A stretch of DNA of 64,000 nt from JACJYM01 sp965230495 (GCA_965230495.1 CBDDLC010000002.1:124001-188000), one strand, 5' to 3'. Positions 9,624 to 19,099 are shown, numbered from the stretch's first letter. The notes: a model not told the origin generated them from the letters alone. Made by a program: numbers and translations.

Positions 9624-10163
9624 TTATGATAGCAAATGCTTTCTTTCTAAAATTAGTGACTGTAACTGTTTTCTTGCCTTATATAACTGCGACCTTGAAG
9701 TACTTTCGGTAATATTAAGTTCCTGAGCAATTTCCGCATGAGACATTTCATCAAGTACGTACATGGTGAAAATTAATTTATACCCCTCAGAAAGATTATC
9801 CAAAAGCTTCAACATTTGATTGTAACCCATATTGTCTAAATCTGTTTTCAGATGATAGCTGTGTTGGGTTTCGTCGATATGTTCCAATTCAGAAAACTTC
9901 AATTTTTTCCTTTTTCTCATTTGATCTAAAGATGCCCGAACTATTATTTTTCGCATCCAAGCATCAATAGCCCCTTCACTTCTATAGTTTTGTATGTATT
10001 TGAATATCTTAATAAATCCATCTTGCATAGCTTCTATTGCAGTATTCTCATCTTTACAATATCTTAAGCATATGCCATACATCTGTCCACTATATTTATC
10101 ATATAATGCTCTCTGACTTCTAGCGTCATTTTTTATACAGCCTTGTATGATATGATCAGTCAA
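9624..10163 (-). CDS. ECF-type RNA polymerase sigma factor (module 1)
   Basis: A 179-residue sigma-70 family protein of ECF size. Region 2 is near residues 17-85 (LYDKYSGQMYGICLRYCKDE, AMQDGFIKIFKYIQNYR, WMRKIIVRASLDQMRKRKK). Region 4 is near 120-170 (LSEGYKLIFTMYVLDEMSHA, ITESTSRSQLYKARKQL), including the helix-turn-helix that reads the -35 element. It directs RNA polymerase to a small regulon, probably including its own operon. It sits between the regulatory-domain lipoprotein gene (14 nt upstream) and the membrane-anchored barrel gene (10 nt downstream). It resembles the sigma factor at 55943 in region 2 (MYGICLRY versus CMGICLRY). Confidence 0.92.
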   Translation of the reverse strand: MTDHIIQGCIKNDARSQRALYDKYSGQMYGICLRYCKDENTAIEAMQDGFIKIFKYIQNYRSEGAIDAWMRKIIVRASLDQMRKRKKLKFSELEHIDETQHSYHLKTDLDNMGYNQMLKLLDNLSEGYKLIFTMYVLDEMSHAEIAQELNITESTSRSQLYKARKQLQSLILERKHLLS

Positions 10164-10177
10164 TTTTTTTTTCTAAA

Positions 10178-11938
10178 TTAATTCGTCAGTTTAAAATCTC
10201 CCATAAATGAGTACTCGTCACTTCCATCAGATCCTATAAACTCAAAAGTTCCAATTATTTGATCGCCTGGATTTCCGCCTTTAGTTATTGTTATGCTACC
10301 ACTTACATGATTCAGATATTCTACCCCTTCAAAACCGTTTTCTCCCAATTCTAGATCAAAAGTTCCTTCTCCATAGACATCATTTACTGCATCACTGTAG
10401 GAAGCGTTGAACCATGCCTTTTGTCCTTGATAAGCAAAAAACAGTTTGGTATCAGTGTTTTGGTTGAAAAATTGAATTCCTATATTATTCCCATTATTAA
10501 TACTATCTGGGTTCATGTTTAGTATATATTCATTTATACCCAATTGATCACAAACGATCCTAACATAGTCAGAATCTTCCTCACAAGCACTTCTTGTTCC
10601 TAAAGTGTTTACTCCCGGAGATTGAAGTGAAATGGGAGAAGTAGATTTAAGCTCTTCAATATTAGTGACAACTAGAGACTTAATTTCCGTATTACAAACA
10701 GGAATACTTACATCCAATGTGCCATCAATTATATCAAAATAGAATCGATTGTCAATAGAAGCAAAGCCGTTGGTTATTAACTGATCATTGCAATCCAGAA
10801 ATGTTCCAGTGACACTCATTATTTCATCTTGTGGAATGAAAACAGTTATATCACCAATATCTGTATCTTGAGAAAACGGACCTATTTGAGTAATAAAGAT
10901 CGGAGTGGAATAGTCAAAGCACTCTCCTAATCCATATACTTTTAAGTCTAAAACAAGATCTTTAGGTGCTTGACCGCTAAAAGTTCCGTCTTGGTGCGTA
11001 TCTCCATGACCTCCAAGATATTTGCCTGTTTCGGAGATCCAAACGTGTATGTCAGGTATGGGCTTTCCGTTTTGATCCAATATTCTTCCATTTAATACAA
11101 TTGACGGAAGAGATTCATCATAGTTCCACCAACTGAAATGAGCGACTTTTGCTTGATATTCACTCCCCAGAAGCTCAGCAACGCTTTCTTCCACCCATAA
11201 TCCTGTATTCATATCAAAATGCCACATAGGAATGGAGCTATTAGCAAATTCCAATATTTGATTGGGAATTCTAACGGTCATGATCGCTTCATGTCCTTTG
11301 GCCAATTGAAGTTTTTCTCCGTTATCTGATTTCATTTCTACGGCAACCATTCCAAACGATTGTAAAGTGGAGATTAAATCATTATTGTTAACCCCTGTAA
11401 GGTCCCCGGGCATACGGTTTATTAAATCTTCTTCTAAAGGATTTAGATACTTAACAGCTACATTTACATTTCCATTATAGGGTGTGCTGCTTTGATGAAT
11501 AACAAATCCATTGGATGGAAAGTCAATAACCACCTGATCTGCAATAACTCTTCCTCCTGAACTGGAAGGAAAAGAATGCAAGAATTCTTCTTTTGCTAAA
11601 ATGGTTTTTAGTGTAATCGAAGTACTTTTACTGGATCTAAAAGTTCTAGCTGTTTCAAAATAACCATCTTTATTAATGGTAAGGAAATTGTGCCTGCTGT
11701 CAATAGGAACACCTTTGAATCTATAAATTCCATAATCGTCGGAGTACGTAGTCATTCCTGCGAAAGTGACTTCAACTTCTGATATAGGACTATTGTTTTC
11801 ATCTAATACTATTCCAAAAATATTTGATGTTATGCTTGTTGAATTATTACTCTTTATAAATTCATCAGTATCTTTTTGACAACCTACTGATAAGATCAGA
11901 ACAAATGCGGTTAAAGAAAAAAATATTCTTTTAATCAT
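10178..11938 (-). CDS. Large lipoprotein with two carboxypeptidase-regulatory-like domains (module 1)
   Basis: A 586-residue lipoprotein: the N-terminal hydrophobic stretch ends in a lipobox (ILSVGC, Cys20). A first CarboxypepD_reg-like domain follows (about residues 40-110; GIVLDENNSPISEVEVTFAG, DDYGIYRFKGVP). A beta-rich middle part ends around 270, and a second such domain spans about 278-345 (LNGRILDQNGKPIPDIHVWI). The remainder is beta-rich and of unknown family. Such domains are prealbumin-like folds common on exported Bacteroidota proteins. It is the first gene of a three-gene operon with the ECF sigma factor, so it may be the sensor or the main product of that regulon. A candidate ECF promoter lies 47 nt upstream of its start. 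Confidence 0.8.
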   Translation of the reverse strand: MIKRIFFSLTAFVLILSVGCQKDTDEFIKSNNSTSITSNIFGIVLDENNSPISEVEVTFAGMTTYSDDYGIYRFKGVPIDSRHNFLTINKDGYFETARTFRSSKSTSITLKTILAKEEFLHSFPSSSGGRVIADQVVIDFPSNGFVIHQSSTPYNGNVNVAVKYLNPLEEDLINRMPGDLTGVNNNDLISTLQSFGMVAVEMKSDNGEKLQLAKGHEAIMTVRIPNQILEFANSSIPMWHFDMNTGLWVEESVAELLGSEYQAKVAHFSWWNYDESLPSIVLNGRILDQNGKPIPDIHVWISETGKYLGGHGDTHQDGTFSGQAPKDLVLDLKVYGLGECFDYSTPIFITQIGPFSQDTDIGDITVFIPQDEIMSVTGTFLDCNDQLITNGFASIDNRFYFDIIDGTLDVSIPVCNTEIKSLVVTNIEELKSTSPISLQSPGVNTLGTRSACEEDSDYVRIVCDQLGINEYILNMNPDSINNGNNIGIQFFNQNTDTKLFFAYQGQKAWFNASYSDAVNDVYGEGTFDLELGENGFEGVEYLNHVSGSITITKGGNPGDQIIGTFEFIGSDGSDEYSFMGDFKLTN

Positions 11939-11984
11939 TATTTTTAATTGTTGTTATGCACTGTGCGAATCTGAATTCAAATAA

Positions 11985-12011
11985 TAGACTTTGTTGAATT
12001 TCTTAGCGTTG
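11985..12011 (-). promoter_or_regulatory. Candidate ECF promoter of module 1
   Basis: Read on the minus strand, CAACG (12007-12011) is followed after 17 nt by GTCTA (11985-11989), 47 nt before the lipoprotein ATG. The -10-like GTCTA and -35-like CAAC resemble ECF promoter elements, and a near-identical pair precedes the second sigma module at 54498. Found by eye; no transcript evidence. Confidence 0.45.
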
Positions 12012-12185
12012 TCTTAGTCAGCGAATATTTTCAATATAATTTATAAAATTAAACAATAGTAACTAAGTAAACATAAAAACCGTATGATCTATTGTTATTG
12101 AAAGTAGAGCGTTTAAGAGTTTAACATTTAAGAGTATTCATAGGATGAATAAACATTAGCACTGATAAATTTCTTTAATAATAAA

Positions 12186-12193
12186 TACCTTTG
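12186..12193 (+). promoter_or_regulatory. Bacteroidota-type -7 box upstream of DAHP synthase
   Basis: The octamer TACCTTTG fits the TAnnTTTG consensus used by the Bacteroidota housekeeping sigma factor and lies 52 nt before the ATG at 12245. No convincing TTTG box is seen at the -33 position, so the call is tentative. Confidence 0.4.
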
Positions 12194-12244
12194 CTAACAT
12201 GTATCATGAAACCATAATGAGAAGGTGACCAATGAATAAATATA

Positions 12245-13318
12245 ATGGAAAGCATAAATATATATAAAAAGCCATTGGTCATTGCCGGACCATGTAGTGC
12301 AGAATCTTTAGATCAGCTTTTGGAAACTGGTACAGAGTTGGCTAAATCTGGCAAAGTAGATATTATAAGAGCGGGTTTATGGAAACCTAGAACTCGACCA
12401 AATAGTTTCGAAGGAGTAGGAGCGTTGGGATTAAATTGGTTGAAAAGGTTGAAAGAAGAAACTGGTTTGCCTGTTGCTGTTGAAGTGGCTAAATCATCAC
12501 ATGTAGAACAATGTCTACTACACGAAATAGATGTATTTTGGATCGGAGCTAGAACAACAGTTAATCCATTTGCTGTTCAAGAATTAGCTGAGGCACTAAG
12601 GGGAGTAAAAATTCCAATTTTCATTAAAAATCCCGTAAATCCTGATATAGCGTTATGGTTGGGAGCGGTTGAACGGATGGAAAAAGTTGGTATTAATGAT
12701 ATAGGGGTTATTCATAGAGGTTTTTCTAATTATGGAGAAAAATATTTTAGGAACAGCCCTCAATGGCAAATACCTATTGAGTTCAGAAGAGTAAGGACCA
12801 ATGTTCCGATGATAGTGGATCCAAGTCATATTTGTGGCCGTAGAGACACATTAAAAGAGGTGACTCAAAAAGCTATGGATTTGAACTTTGATGGTATGAT
12901 GATTGAGTGTCATCGGGAGCCGGATAATGCCTGGAGCGATGCACAGCAACAGATTACACCAATAGGTTTTCGAAAGCTTATAGACAGTATTGTGTTCCGT
13001 GATTATAATCCATTGGAGGACAAGGAGTCCAATGAGTTGAACAAATTTAGGGAACAGATAGATACAATCGACGAAGAATTAATCCATTTGCTGTCAAATC
13101 GAATGAAGATAGCTCGTTCTATAGGTTTGTACAAAAGACAAAATAATATTACGATCCTACAGAGCTTAAGATGGAGCAATATTCTCAAAAAGTTTATTGC
13201 AAAAGCAGAAAATACAGGACTTAGTGAAAGATTTATAAAAAGTTTAATTCAGGCTATTCACGACGAAAGTATTGATACTCAAGAGGAAATTATTACAAAA
13301 AACACTATTAATGATTGA
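12245..13318 (+). CDS. Bifunctional DAHP synthase (type I-beta) / chorismate mutase (AroQ)
   Basis: A 357-residue cytoplasmic fusion. Residues about 1-260 are 3-deoxy-D-arabino-heptulosonate-7-phosphate synthase, joining phosphoenolpyruvate and erythrose 4-phosphate: metal/PEP motifs VIAGPCSAES, AGLWKPRTRPNSFEGVG, FIKNPVNPD and DPSHICGRRD are all present. Residues about 268-357 are an all-helical AroQ-type chorismate mutase (LNKFREQIDTIDEELIHLLS, RMKIARSIGLYKRQ). It matches the known DAH7PS-CM fusions of Bacteroidota (for example Prevotella nigrescens), where the mutase domain also serves as the allosteric site for prephenate. It stands alone and feeds phenylalanine/tyrosine synthesis; a second, separately regulated DAHP synthase closes the trp operon at 57859. 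Confidence 0.93.
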   Translation: MESINIYKKPLVIAGPCSAESLDQLLETGTELAKSGKVDIIRAGLWKPRTRPNSFEGVGALGLNWLKRLKEETGLPVAVEVAKSSHVEQCLLHEIDVFWIGARTTVNPFAVQELAEALRGVKIPIFIKNPVNPDIALWLGAVERMEKVGINDIGVIHRGFSNYGEKYFRNSPQWQIPIEFRRVRTNVPMIVDPSHICGRRDTLKEVTQKAMDLNFDGMMIECHREPDNAWSDAQQQITPIGFRKLIDSIVFRDYNPLEDKESNELNKFREQIDTIDEELIHLLSNRMKIARSIGLYKRQNNITILQSLRWSNILKKFIAKAENTGLSERFIKSLIQAIHDESIDTQEEIITKNTIND

Positions 13319-13388
13319 TTGTAGTTTTAGATTGTTAAATTGTGATAGACACTCCGGATAAGACAATAAACATTAACATTTCGCACTT

Positions 13389-16300
13389 ATGAGAATAATA
13401 TTTGGGATATTAATAACTAGTATTTTTTTTGGGACAATAAATGGTCAGGAGAATTTTGATTTTACGAACCTAAAGAATCTAAAATTCCGAAGTATAGGAC
13501 CTTCCGGAATGAGTGGCAGAGTTACGGCCATTGATGTAGACCTTAAGGATACGGATAGGATTTTTATAGGAACTGCTTCAGGAGGAGTTTGGAAATCAGA
13601 AAATGGAGGCACTACATGGAAACCGATATTTGATGATCAGCCGACACTTTCTATAGGATCATTAGCTTTAAACAAACGTAATGCTGATGAAATATGGGTG
13701 GGAACCGGAGAAGGCAATCCACGTAATTCTATGAATACTGGAGCAGGTATCTATAAGTCAATAGACGGTGGTAAGACATGGAAATGTATGGGCTTAGAAA
13801 AGACAAAAGTCATTCACAGAATAAAAATACATAGAGACAATCCGAATATTGTTTATGCCGCTGCTATGGGTTCTCCATGGGGTGAAAGTGAAGATAGAGG
13901 AGTATATAAAACAACGGATGGTGGCACCACATGGTCCAAAGTTTTATATGTTAATAATTTAACCGGTGCAGCAGACCTTGTCGTGGACCCAAACAATCCT
14001 AACAAGTTGATAGCGGCCATGTGGGAGCATAAAAGAACTCCTTGGGATTTCGTATCTGGAGGAGAGGGTTCAGGACTATATTTGTCTTATGATGGAGGTG
14101 AAAATTGGAAAAGAATAACAGAAAAAGAAGGCTTGCCTAAAGGTGATTTAGGAAGAATTGGAATCGCTATATCTCCCTCAATGCCAAATATAGTATACGC
14201 CCTTGTTGAGGCAAAAAGAAATGGACTTTACAAATCTGAGGATGGTGGAGAGAAATGGAAGTTAGTTTCTGAGAAGAATATAGGAAATAGACCTTTCTAC
14301 TATTCAGAAATTTATGTAGACCCTGTAAATGAGAATAGAATTTATAATCTATGGTCATATGTGTCTTTGAGTGAAGATGGTGGGAAAACCTTTCGAACCA
14401 TAATGAATTATGGAAATAATATTCATCCCGATCATCATGCTTTCTGGATACACCCTAATGATCCGAACTATATCATCAATGGTAACGATGGTGGACTGAA
14501 TATATCAAGAGATAGAGGCGTGAATTGGACTTTTCTATCGAATATTCCCGTTGGACAGTTTTATCATATCAATATTGATAATGATTTTCCTTTTAATATT
14601 TATGGAGGTATGCAAGATAACGGTTCTTGGGTAGGACCTTCGGCTGTTCTTAAAAACGGAGGAATTAGAAATTACGACTGGCATGAATTATATTTTGGTG
14701 ATGGCTTTGACGTGGTGCCTTTCCCTGATGATTCCAGATACGGTTATGCTATGTCACAGGGGGGGAATGTCTCTTTCTATGATAGAGAAACAGGACATAA
14801 CAAGTTTTGTAAGCCTGTACGTCCGGATACCGTAGATTTAAGATTTAATTGGAATGCAGCTATAGCTCAAGATCCTTTTAATTCTTGTGGAGTATACTTT
14901 GGGAGCCAGTTCGTTCATTACTCGACGGACTGTGGAAATTATTGGGATATTATTTCACCTGATCTAACAACTAATGATACAACTAAGCAGCATCAAGATA
15001 TTAGTGGAGGATTGACCATTGATGCCACTAATGCTGAAAACCATACTACTATACTGTGCATTTCTCCCAGTTCTTTAGATGATCAGAGAATATGGGTGGG
15101 AACAGATGATGGTAATGTCCAACTCACTTTAGATAAGGGTGGAAATTGGACCAACCTTAGTAGCAGAATTACAGGAATGCCTAAAGGAGCCTGGATTCCT
15201 CAGATTATACCTTCAGTTTATAATGAAAGAGAAGCGTTTGTAGTGGTAAACGACTATCGCCGCAATAATTATCAACCATATATATATCATACTACGAATG
15301 ATGGTTTGACATGGAAAAGCGTTATTACTGGGATAGATCCGTCTACTTTTGTTCTAAGCCTTGTGCAAGATCATAAAAACGAAAAACTTCTATTCGCAGG
15401 AACTGACCACGGATTGTATTTTTCTTTAGACAAGGGGAATCACTGGCATTATTGGTCAGAAAATATTCCACATGTGCAGATTACTGATCTGAAAATTCAT
15501 CCTAGAGATAACTCCTTGGTAGTGGGAACATTTGGTAGATCGATTTATATTTTGGATGACATCTCACCTTTACGGACCTTGTCGGATTCGCCAAATGTTG
15601 TGAAAAATAAGTTGGCGATATTATCAGCTTCTGATGGTTATAGTTTTTATAGGAGACCAGCAGAAGGCGTAAGATTTATTGCTCAAGGAGATTTCGTGGG
15701 AAAAAATAGAGGATTTGATTCAAGAGTTTATACTTGGATTGATTCTGAAGATGAGGACAAAAAGCACAAAGTAAAAATTCAGTTAGTGGATGAAAAGGTA
15801 GATACGATTCGTACTTTTCATAGAGAGTTAAAGAAAGGAATTAACATGATATCCTGGAATGGAAAAATAGATGGTATTAGATATCCTGGAACAGAAGAGA
15901 AGAAGGGAGATGATTTGCCATCAGGTTTGTCAGCATCAGAAGGAGAATATGAGATCATACTTACATTAGATAGCCTGATTGAAAAAACAAAACTAAGAAT
16001 TTATAAAGACCCAAGAGTACAATATGATTCTAGAAATGTAGCAGCTCAAAGAAATGATTTGAAAACTTTGGAGAGTATTGCAAAATCCGCTACCGAATCA
16101 TTTGATAAGCTTAAGGAGATGAAAGAAAATATGGATAGAGTCGGAAAGATTATTAAAGTTAGCCTAGATTCGATTCCTATGGAGTGGAGGGATTTACATA
16201 ATGATTTAAACGATCAGATTGATAGTTTGAGAAAGTTGTATGTCATGCCAAAAGATATTAAGGGAATTCAAAGAAACCCCAATAATGTTCTTAGCAGTAT

Positions 16301-16496
16301 ATGGACGGCTAGACGATATTTAAACTACCCGATGGGAAGATCCTTAAATACTCAAAGAGCTTTGGATATTGCCAGAGAAAAAACTGAAATGGCTAATAAA
16401 GCAATATCAGATTTTATAGATGGAGATTGGAAAGAGTATGAAGAAAAAGTGAATACAAGCACATGGGATATATTGAAAAAAGTGACATCAGATTAA
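13389..16496 (+). CDS. Secreted BNR/Asp-box beta-propeller protein (sortilin/VPS10-like, 'glycosyl hydrolase' annotation)
   Basis: A 1035-residue exported protein with a signal peptide (residues 1-20, INGQ). It carries about eleven Asp-box motifs of the form SxDxGxTW, for example SENGGTTWKP, SIDGGKTWKC, TTDGGTTWSK, SYDGGENWKR and TTNDGLTWKS, spread over residues about 60-710, as in ten-bladed sortilin/VPS10-type propellers. A C-terminal ~230-residue beta-domain plus helical stretch follows. Relatives are routinely named glycosyl hydrolase, but the Asp boxes are structural and no catalytic residues are evident, so enzyme activity is not supported. No T9SS tail is seen. It may share transcription with the choice-of-anchor-B gene 48 nt downstream. 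Confidence 0.85.
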   Translation: MRIIFGILITSIFFGTINGQENFDFTNLKNLKFRSIGPSGMSGRVTAIDVDLKDTDRIFIGTASGGVWKSENGGTTWKPIFDDQPTLSIGSLALNKRNADEIWVGTGEGNPRNSMNTGAGIYKSIDGGKTWKCMGLEKTKVIHRIKIHRDNPNIVYAAAMGSPWGESEDRGVYKTTDGGTTWSKVLYVNNLTGAADLVVDPNNPNKLIAAMWEHKRTPWDFVSGGEGSGLYLSYDGGENWKRITEKEGLPKGDLGRIGIAISPSMPNIVYALVEAKRNGLYKSEDGGEKWKLVSEKNIGNRPFYYSEIYVDPVNENRIYNLWSYVSLSEDGGKTFRTIMNYGNNIHPDHHAFWIHPNDPNYIINGNDGGLNISRDRGVNWTFLSNIPVGQFYHINIDNDFPFNIYGGMQDNGSWVGPSAVLKNGGIRNYDWHELYFGDGFDVVPFPDDSRYGYAMSQGGNVSFYDRETGHNKFCKPVRPDTVDLRFNWNAAIAQDPFNSCGVYFGSQFVHYSTDCGNYWDIISPDLTTNDTTKQHQDISGGLTIDATNAENHTTILCISPSSLDDQRIWVGTDDGNVQLTLDKGGNWTNLSSRITGMPKGAWIPQIIPSVYNEREAFVVVNDYRRNNYQPYIYHTTNDGLTWKSVITGIDPSTFVLSLVQDHKNEKLLFAGTDHGLYFSLDKGNHWHYWSENIPHVQITDLKIHPRDNSLVVGTFGRSIYILDDISPLRTLSDSPNVVKNKLAILSASDGYSFYRRPAEGVRFIAQGDFVGKNRGFDSRVYTWIDSEDEDKKHKVKIQLVDEKVDTIRTFHRELKKGINMISWNGKIDGIRYPGTEEKKGDDLPSGLSASEGEYEIILTLDSLIEKTKLRIYKDPRVQYDSRNVAAQRNDLKTLESIAKSATESFDKLKEMKENMDRVGKIIKVSLDSIPMEWRDLHNDLNDQIDSLRKLYVMPKDIKGIQRNPNNVLSSIWTARRYLNYPMGRSLNTQRALDIAREKTEMANKAISDFIDGDWKEYEEKVNTSTWDILKKVTSD

Positions 16497-16544
16497 ATTA
16501 TTAACTTTATAATCTTATTTATTTTATTTGAAATCAATGATGTA

Positions 16545-18080
16545 ATGCAAAAGGTGAAATTTTTACTGATCATTTTAATGTCTACTATAGTTTTGAGTGA
16601 AATAGAATCTCAGGATTCTCTTAAGATGAGAATGATGGCCAGAGTAGATGGTATGCCCGGAAATGAGTATAATGATATATGGGGATATATTGATGACGAA
16701 GGTAAAGAGTATGCCATAATTGGTAGTAGTGAAGCTATTAACATTTATGACGTAACCGATTGTAGTAATCCTGTGTTGATACAGGAGGAGGTAGATGGAA
16801 ATAATACAATATGGAGAGATTTTAAAACATATGACCATTATGTTTATGGTGTTTGCGATCAGGGAGCAGAGGGACTAGAAATAATCAATATGGAGGATGA
16901 GTCTTTTGTCCAATATACAGGAGATTTTGTGAGAGCTCACAATATTTTTATTGATGAACCCAATGATAGATTGTATGTAGTTGGGAGCAATACAGTATAT
17001 GAAGGGATGATAATATATGACTTAGCTGCTGATCCTTGGAATCCAACTCTTCTAAAAAAAGTAAGGATGGATACATTGATAGGAATGTCATCTCTGAATT
17101 TGTATATTCATGATGTTTATGTAAAAGATAATATTGCCTATGCTTCCCATGGATATTCAGGGTATTATATTTGGGATGTAAGTGATGTTGAAAATATTAC
17201 CCTTTTGGGAGATGATGACTCAATACCCGGATACAATCACAGTAGTTGGTTGGACGATACAGAAGAATACTCTTATATGGCAAGAGAAGTTCCAAAAGGA
17301 ATGGCTATGGTTGTGTATGAACTGAACGGTAATACTAATCCAGTAGTTATTCATGAATTTAAAGACCCTTTAGAATCGCCAACATCAGACAATAATAGAC
17401 CTCATAATCCCTTTGTGCTAGAGGATAAATTGTTTATCTCATATTATGAAGATGGAACTGTAGTGTATGACATCAAAGATCCTGAAAATCCTAGTTTGTA
17501 TGCATACTATGATACTTATAGTGATAACAATGGATCGGGATACGGTTCTAATTCAAGCTATAATGGACAGTGGGGAGTATATCCGTATTTACCTTCTGGA
17601 TGTATCATAGCTTCTGATATTTCATATGGACTTTATACAATGAATATTGAATTAGGGGAAGTAAAGCAGACCTCGGGAGATCTTTTATTGCTAGACGGGA
17701 AGTTGGTTCAAAAAGATTTGCTTGGAAATACTTTTGCTATCGGTGTAGATATAAACGAAGAGGTAGAAGTTACTCCGTATGTAAGTTCAACAGTTGAGAC
17801 GAAGTTGATTAAATCCGATTTTCATTTGGAGACTAGTAATTCAGGAATATATTTTAAGGCAGAATCAGGCAATACGGTAAAACTCACAGTCAATACTGAC
17901 GGAACAATAAATATTTCGCAAGCCACTCCACCTCTTTCCACGTTTGCTGAAGTACAACAAGGAGACCTCATTATTGAAAATGTAGGTAAAGGGGTAATCC
18001 TAACCGATAGCAACGGAGACTGTTGGAAACTCCGAGTTGAAGATAACAGTCTGGTGAGTTATAAAGCTCCTTGTTGGTAA
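16545..18080 (+). CDS. Choice-of-anchor B family protein (LVIVD-type propeller)
   Basis: A 511-residue exported protein with a signal peptide (about 1-23). Residues about 40-370 hold LVIVD-like repeats (INIYDVTDCSNPVLIQE, YYIWDVSDVENITLLGDDD, TVVYDIKDPENPSLYAYYD), the pattern of the choice-of-anchor B family, which forms a propeller. Conserved HNIFID, YIHDVYV and NHSSW stretches fit that family. The C-terminal ~110 residues are a separate beta-sheet region (LLLLDGKLVQKDLLGNTFAI) ending in a cysteine near the terminus (SYKAPCW); they do not look like a T9SS type A tail. Function of the family is unknown. It is convergent with the esterase gene. Confidence 0.78.
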   Translation: MQKVKFLLIILMSTIVLSEIESQDSLKMRMMARVDGMPGNEYNDIWGYIDDEGKEYAIIGSSEAINIYDVTDCSNPVLIQEEVDGNNTIWRDFKTYDHYVYGVCDQGAEGLEIINMEDESFVQYTGDFVRAHNIFIDEPNDRLYVVGSNTVYEGMIIYDLAADPWNPTLLKKVRMDTLIGMSSLNLYIHDVYVKDNIAYASHGYSGYYIWDVSDVENITLLGDDDSIPGYNHSSWLDDTEEYSYMAREVPKGMAMVVYELNGNTNPVVIHEFKDPLESPTSDNNRPHNPFVLEDKLFISYYEDGTVVYDIKDPENPSLYAYYDTYSDNNGSGYGSNSSYNGQWGVYPYLPSGCIIASDISYGLYTMNIELGEVKQTSGDLLLLDGKLVQKDLLGNTFAIGVDINEEVEVTPYVSSTVETKLIKSDFHLETSNSGIYFKAESGNTVKLTVNTDGTINISQATPPLSTFAEVQQGDLIIENVGKGVILTDSNGDCWKLRVEDNSLVSYKAPCW

Positions 18081-18085
18081 GAAGC

Positions 18086-19099
18086 TTATTCGCAGATAAT
18101 TTCTTTAAAAAAAGTAGCTGATAAACTTTCTAGCTGATCTCTGTATTCGGAAAAGTCATCAGAAGTATATATCAAGGTGTGATCACCACCAGGAACGGTT
18201 AGCAGTTGATTTTTAAATCCATTTGCCTCTGCATAATCATTCAGACTCTTACTTCCATAAATAGGAATAATATCTACAAATAACACACTGACAAAGTCAT
18301 ATTCATATGGAACGGTATTGTCATTATCACCATGAAAGCTAAATACAGGTGGATCATCAGCGTCGAGATACTCCAATCGGTATATACCACCTGATAGGTT
18401 CAAAACTCCAGCTACCTCAGAGGAGTAACTCAAATTTTCAGCATCGCCACTCTGTCCTTCAAGTCCACCAGATCTTTCTACCATATCAATAACATGCTGT
18501 TCCGTTAAATCTTCATCATCCATGATAGCTGCATTGAGGCTGGCAATGGCACCAGCAGAAACGCCTCCAATAAATATTTTACTCTCATCTATATTATATG
18601 GATTGCCATTGGCTGCGTCTTTGCGAAAGTGTCTGATGGCAGCTTTGATATCGAGAGAAGCTTTGTAAGCGGTCTCTAAAGCATAAAGCGAATCAGAAGC
18701 TAAGTTTAAAAAATTATCGGTCAAACGATAATCTACAGATGCTGCAACATATCCTTTGGCAGCAAATTGCTCCGCAAAACTTTGCATAGTACTTCGGTCA
18801 CCAGTAAAAAAAGCACCACCAAAAGCCAAAATCATAACAGGCCTGTTCTCAATGTCATCACCCTTGGGTGTATAAATATCCATGAATAACTCCTGCATTT
18901 CGCCAGAGTCATTTAATGCTTCTCCAAATTTAACAGTACTTACTTCAAATTCTTCAAATTCATTGTCTAAATATCTATTAGAGGTACATATAGCATCTGC
19001 GGGATTCATATTATCATTAGTATCCATGTCACTGTCATCGGAGCAAGAGTTTAATACTAACAATAGAAGTGGAACAAAAAGGCAAAGACTCTTTTTCAT
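18086..19099 (-). CDS. Alpha/beta-hydrolase lipoprotein (carboxylesterase-like)
   Basis: A 337-residue lipoprotein (lipobox VLNSC, Cys19) with an alpha/beta-hydrolase fold. The oxyanion region is FGGAFFTGDRS, the nucleophile elbow is GGVSAGAIAS (Ser), the acid is likely in HGDNDNTVPYE, and the base is His in GGDHTLIY. This is the layout of carboxylesterase/acetylxylan-esterase-like enzymes, so it should hydrolyse an ester at the cell envelope; the substrate is unknown. Single gene, convergent with the propeller gene (5 nt apart) and 80 nt downstream of the DUF5723 gene start region. Confidence 0.85.
   Translation of the reverse strand: MKKSLCLFVPLLLLVLNSCSDDSDMDTNDNMNPADAICTSNRYLDNEFEEFEVSTVKFGEALNDSGEMQELFMDIYTPKGDDIENRPVMILAFGGAFFTGDRSTMQSFAEQFAAKGYVAASVDYRLTDNFLNLASDSLYALETAYKASLDIKAAIRHFRKDAANGNPYNIDESKIFIGGVSAGAIASLNAAIMDDEDLTEQHVIDMVERSGGLEGQSGDAENLSYSSEVAGVLNLSGGIYRLEYLDADDPPVFSFHGDNDNTVPYEYDFVSVLFVDIIPIYGSKSLNDYAEANGFKNQLLTVPGGDHTLIYTSDDFSEYRDQLESLSATFFKEIICE

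Larger units (their letters stand above)
11939..12244. other. 306-bp divergent intergenic region
   Basis: It separates the minus-strand sigma module from the DAHP synthase gene. It holds the candidate ECF promoter (11985-12011) and, for the right-hand gene, a TAnnTTTG-type -7 box at 12186-12193 (TACCTTTG). No open frame of note, tRNA-like fold or leader peptide was seen. Confidence 0.5.

Noticed and set aside
13389..16496. Propeller protein as a true glycoside hydrolase (sialidase)
   Set aside because: Only the structural Asp boxes are visible; the arginine triad and nucleophile tyrosine of sialidases cannot be identified.
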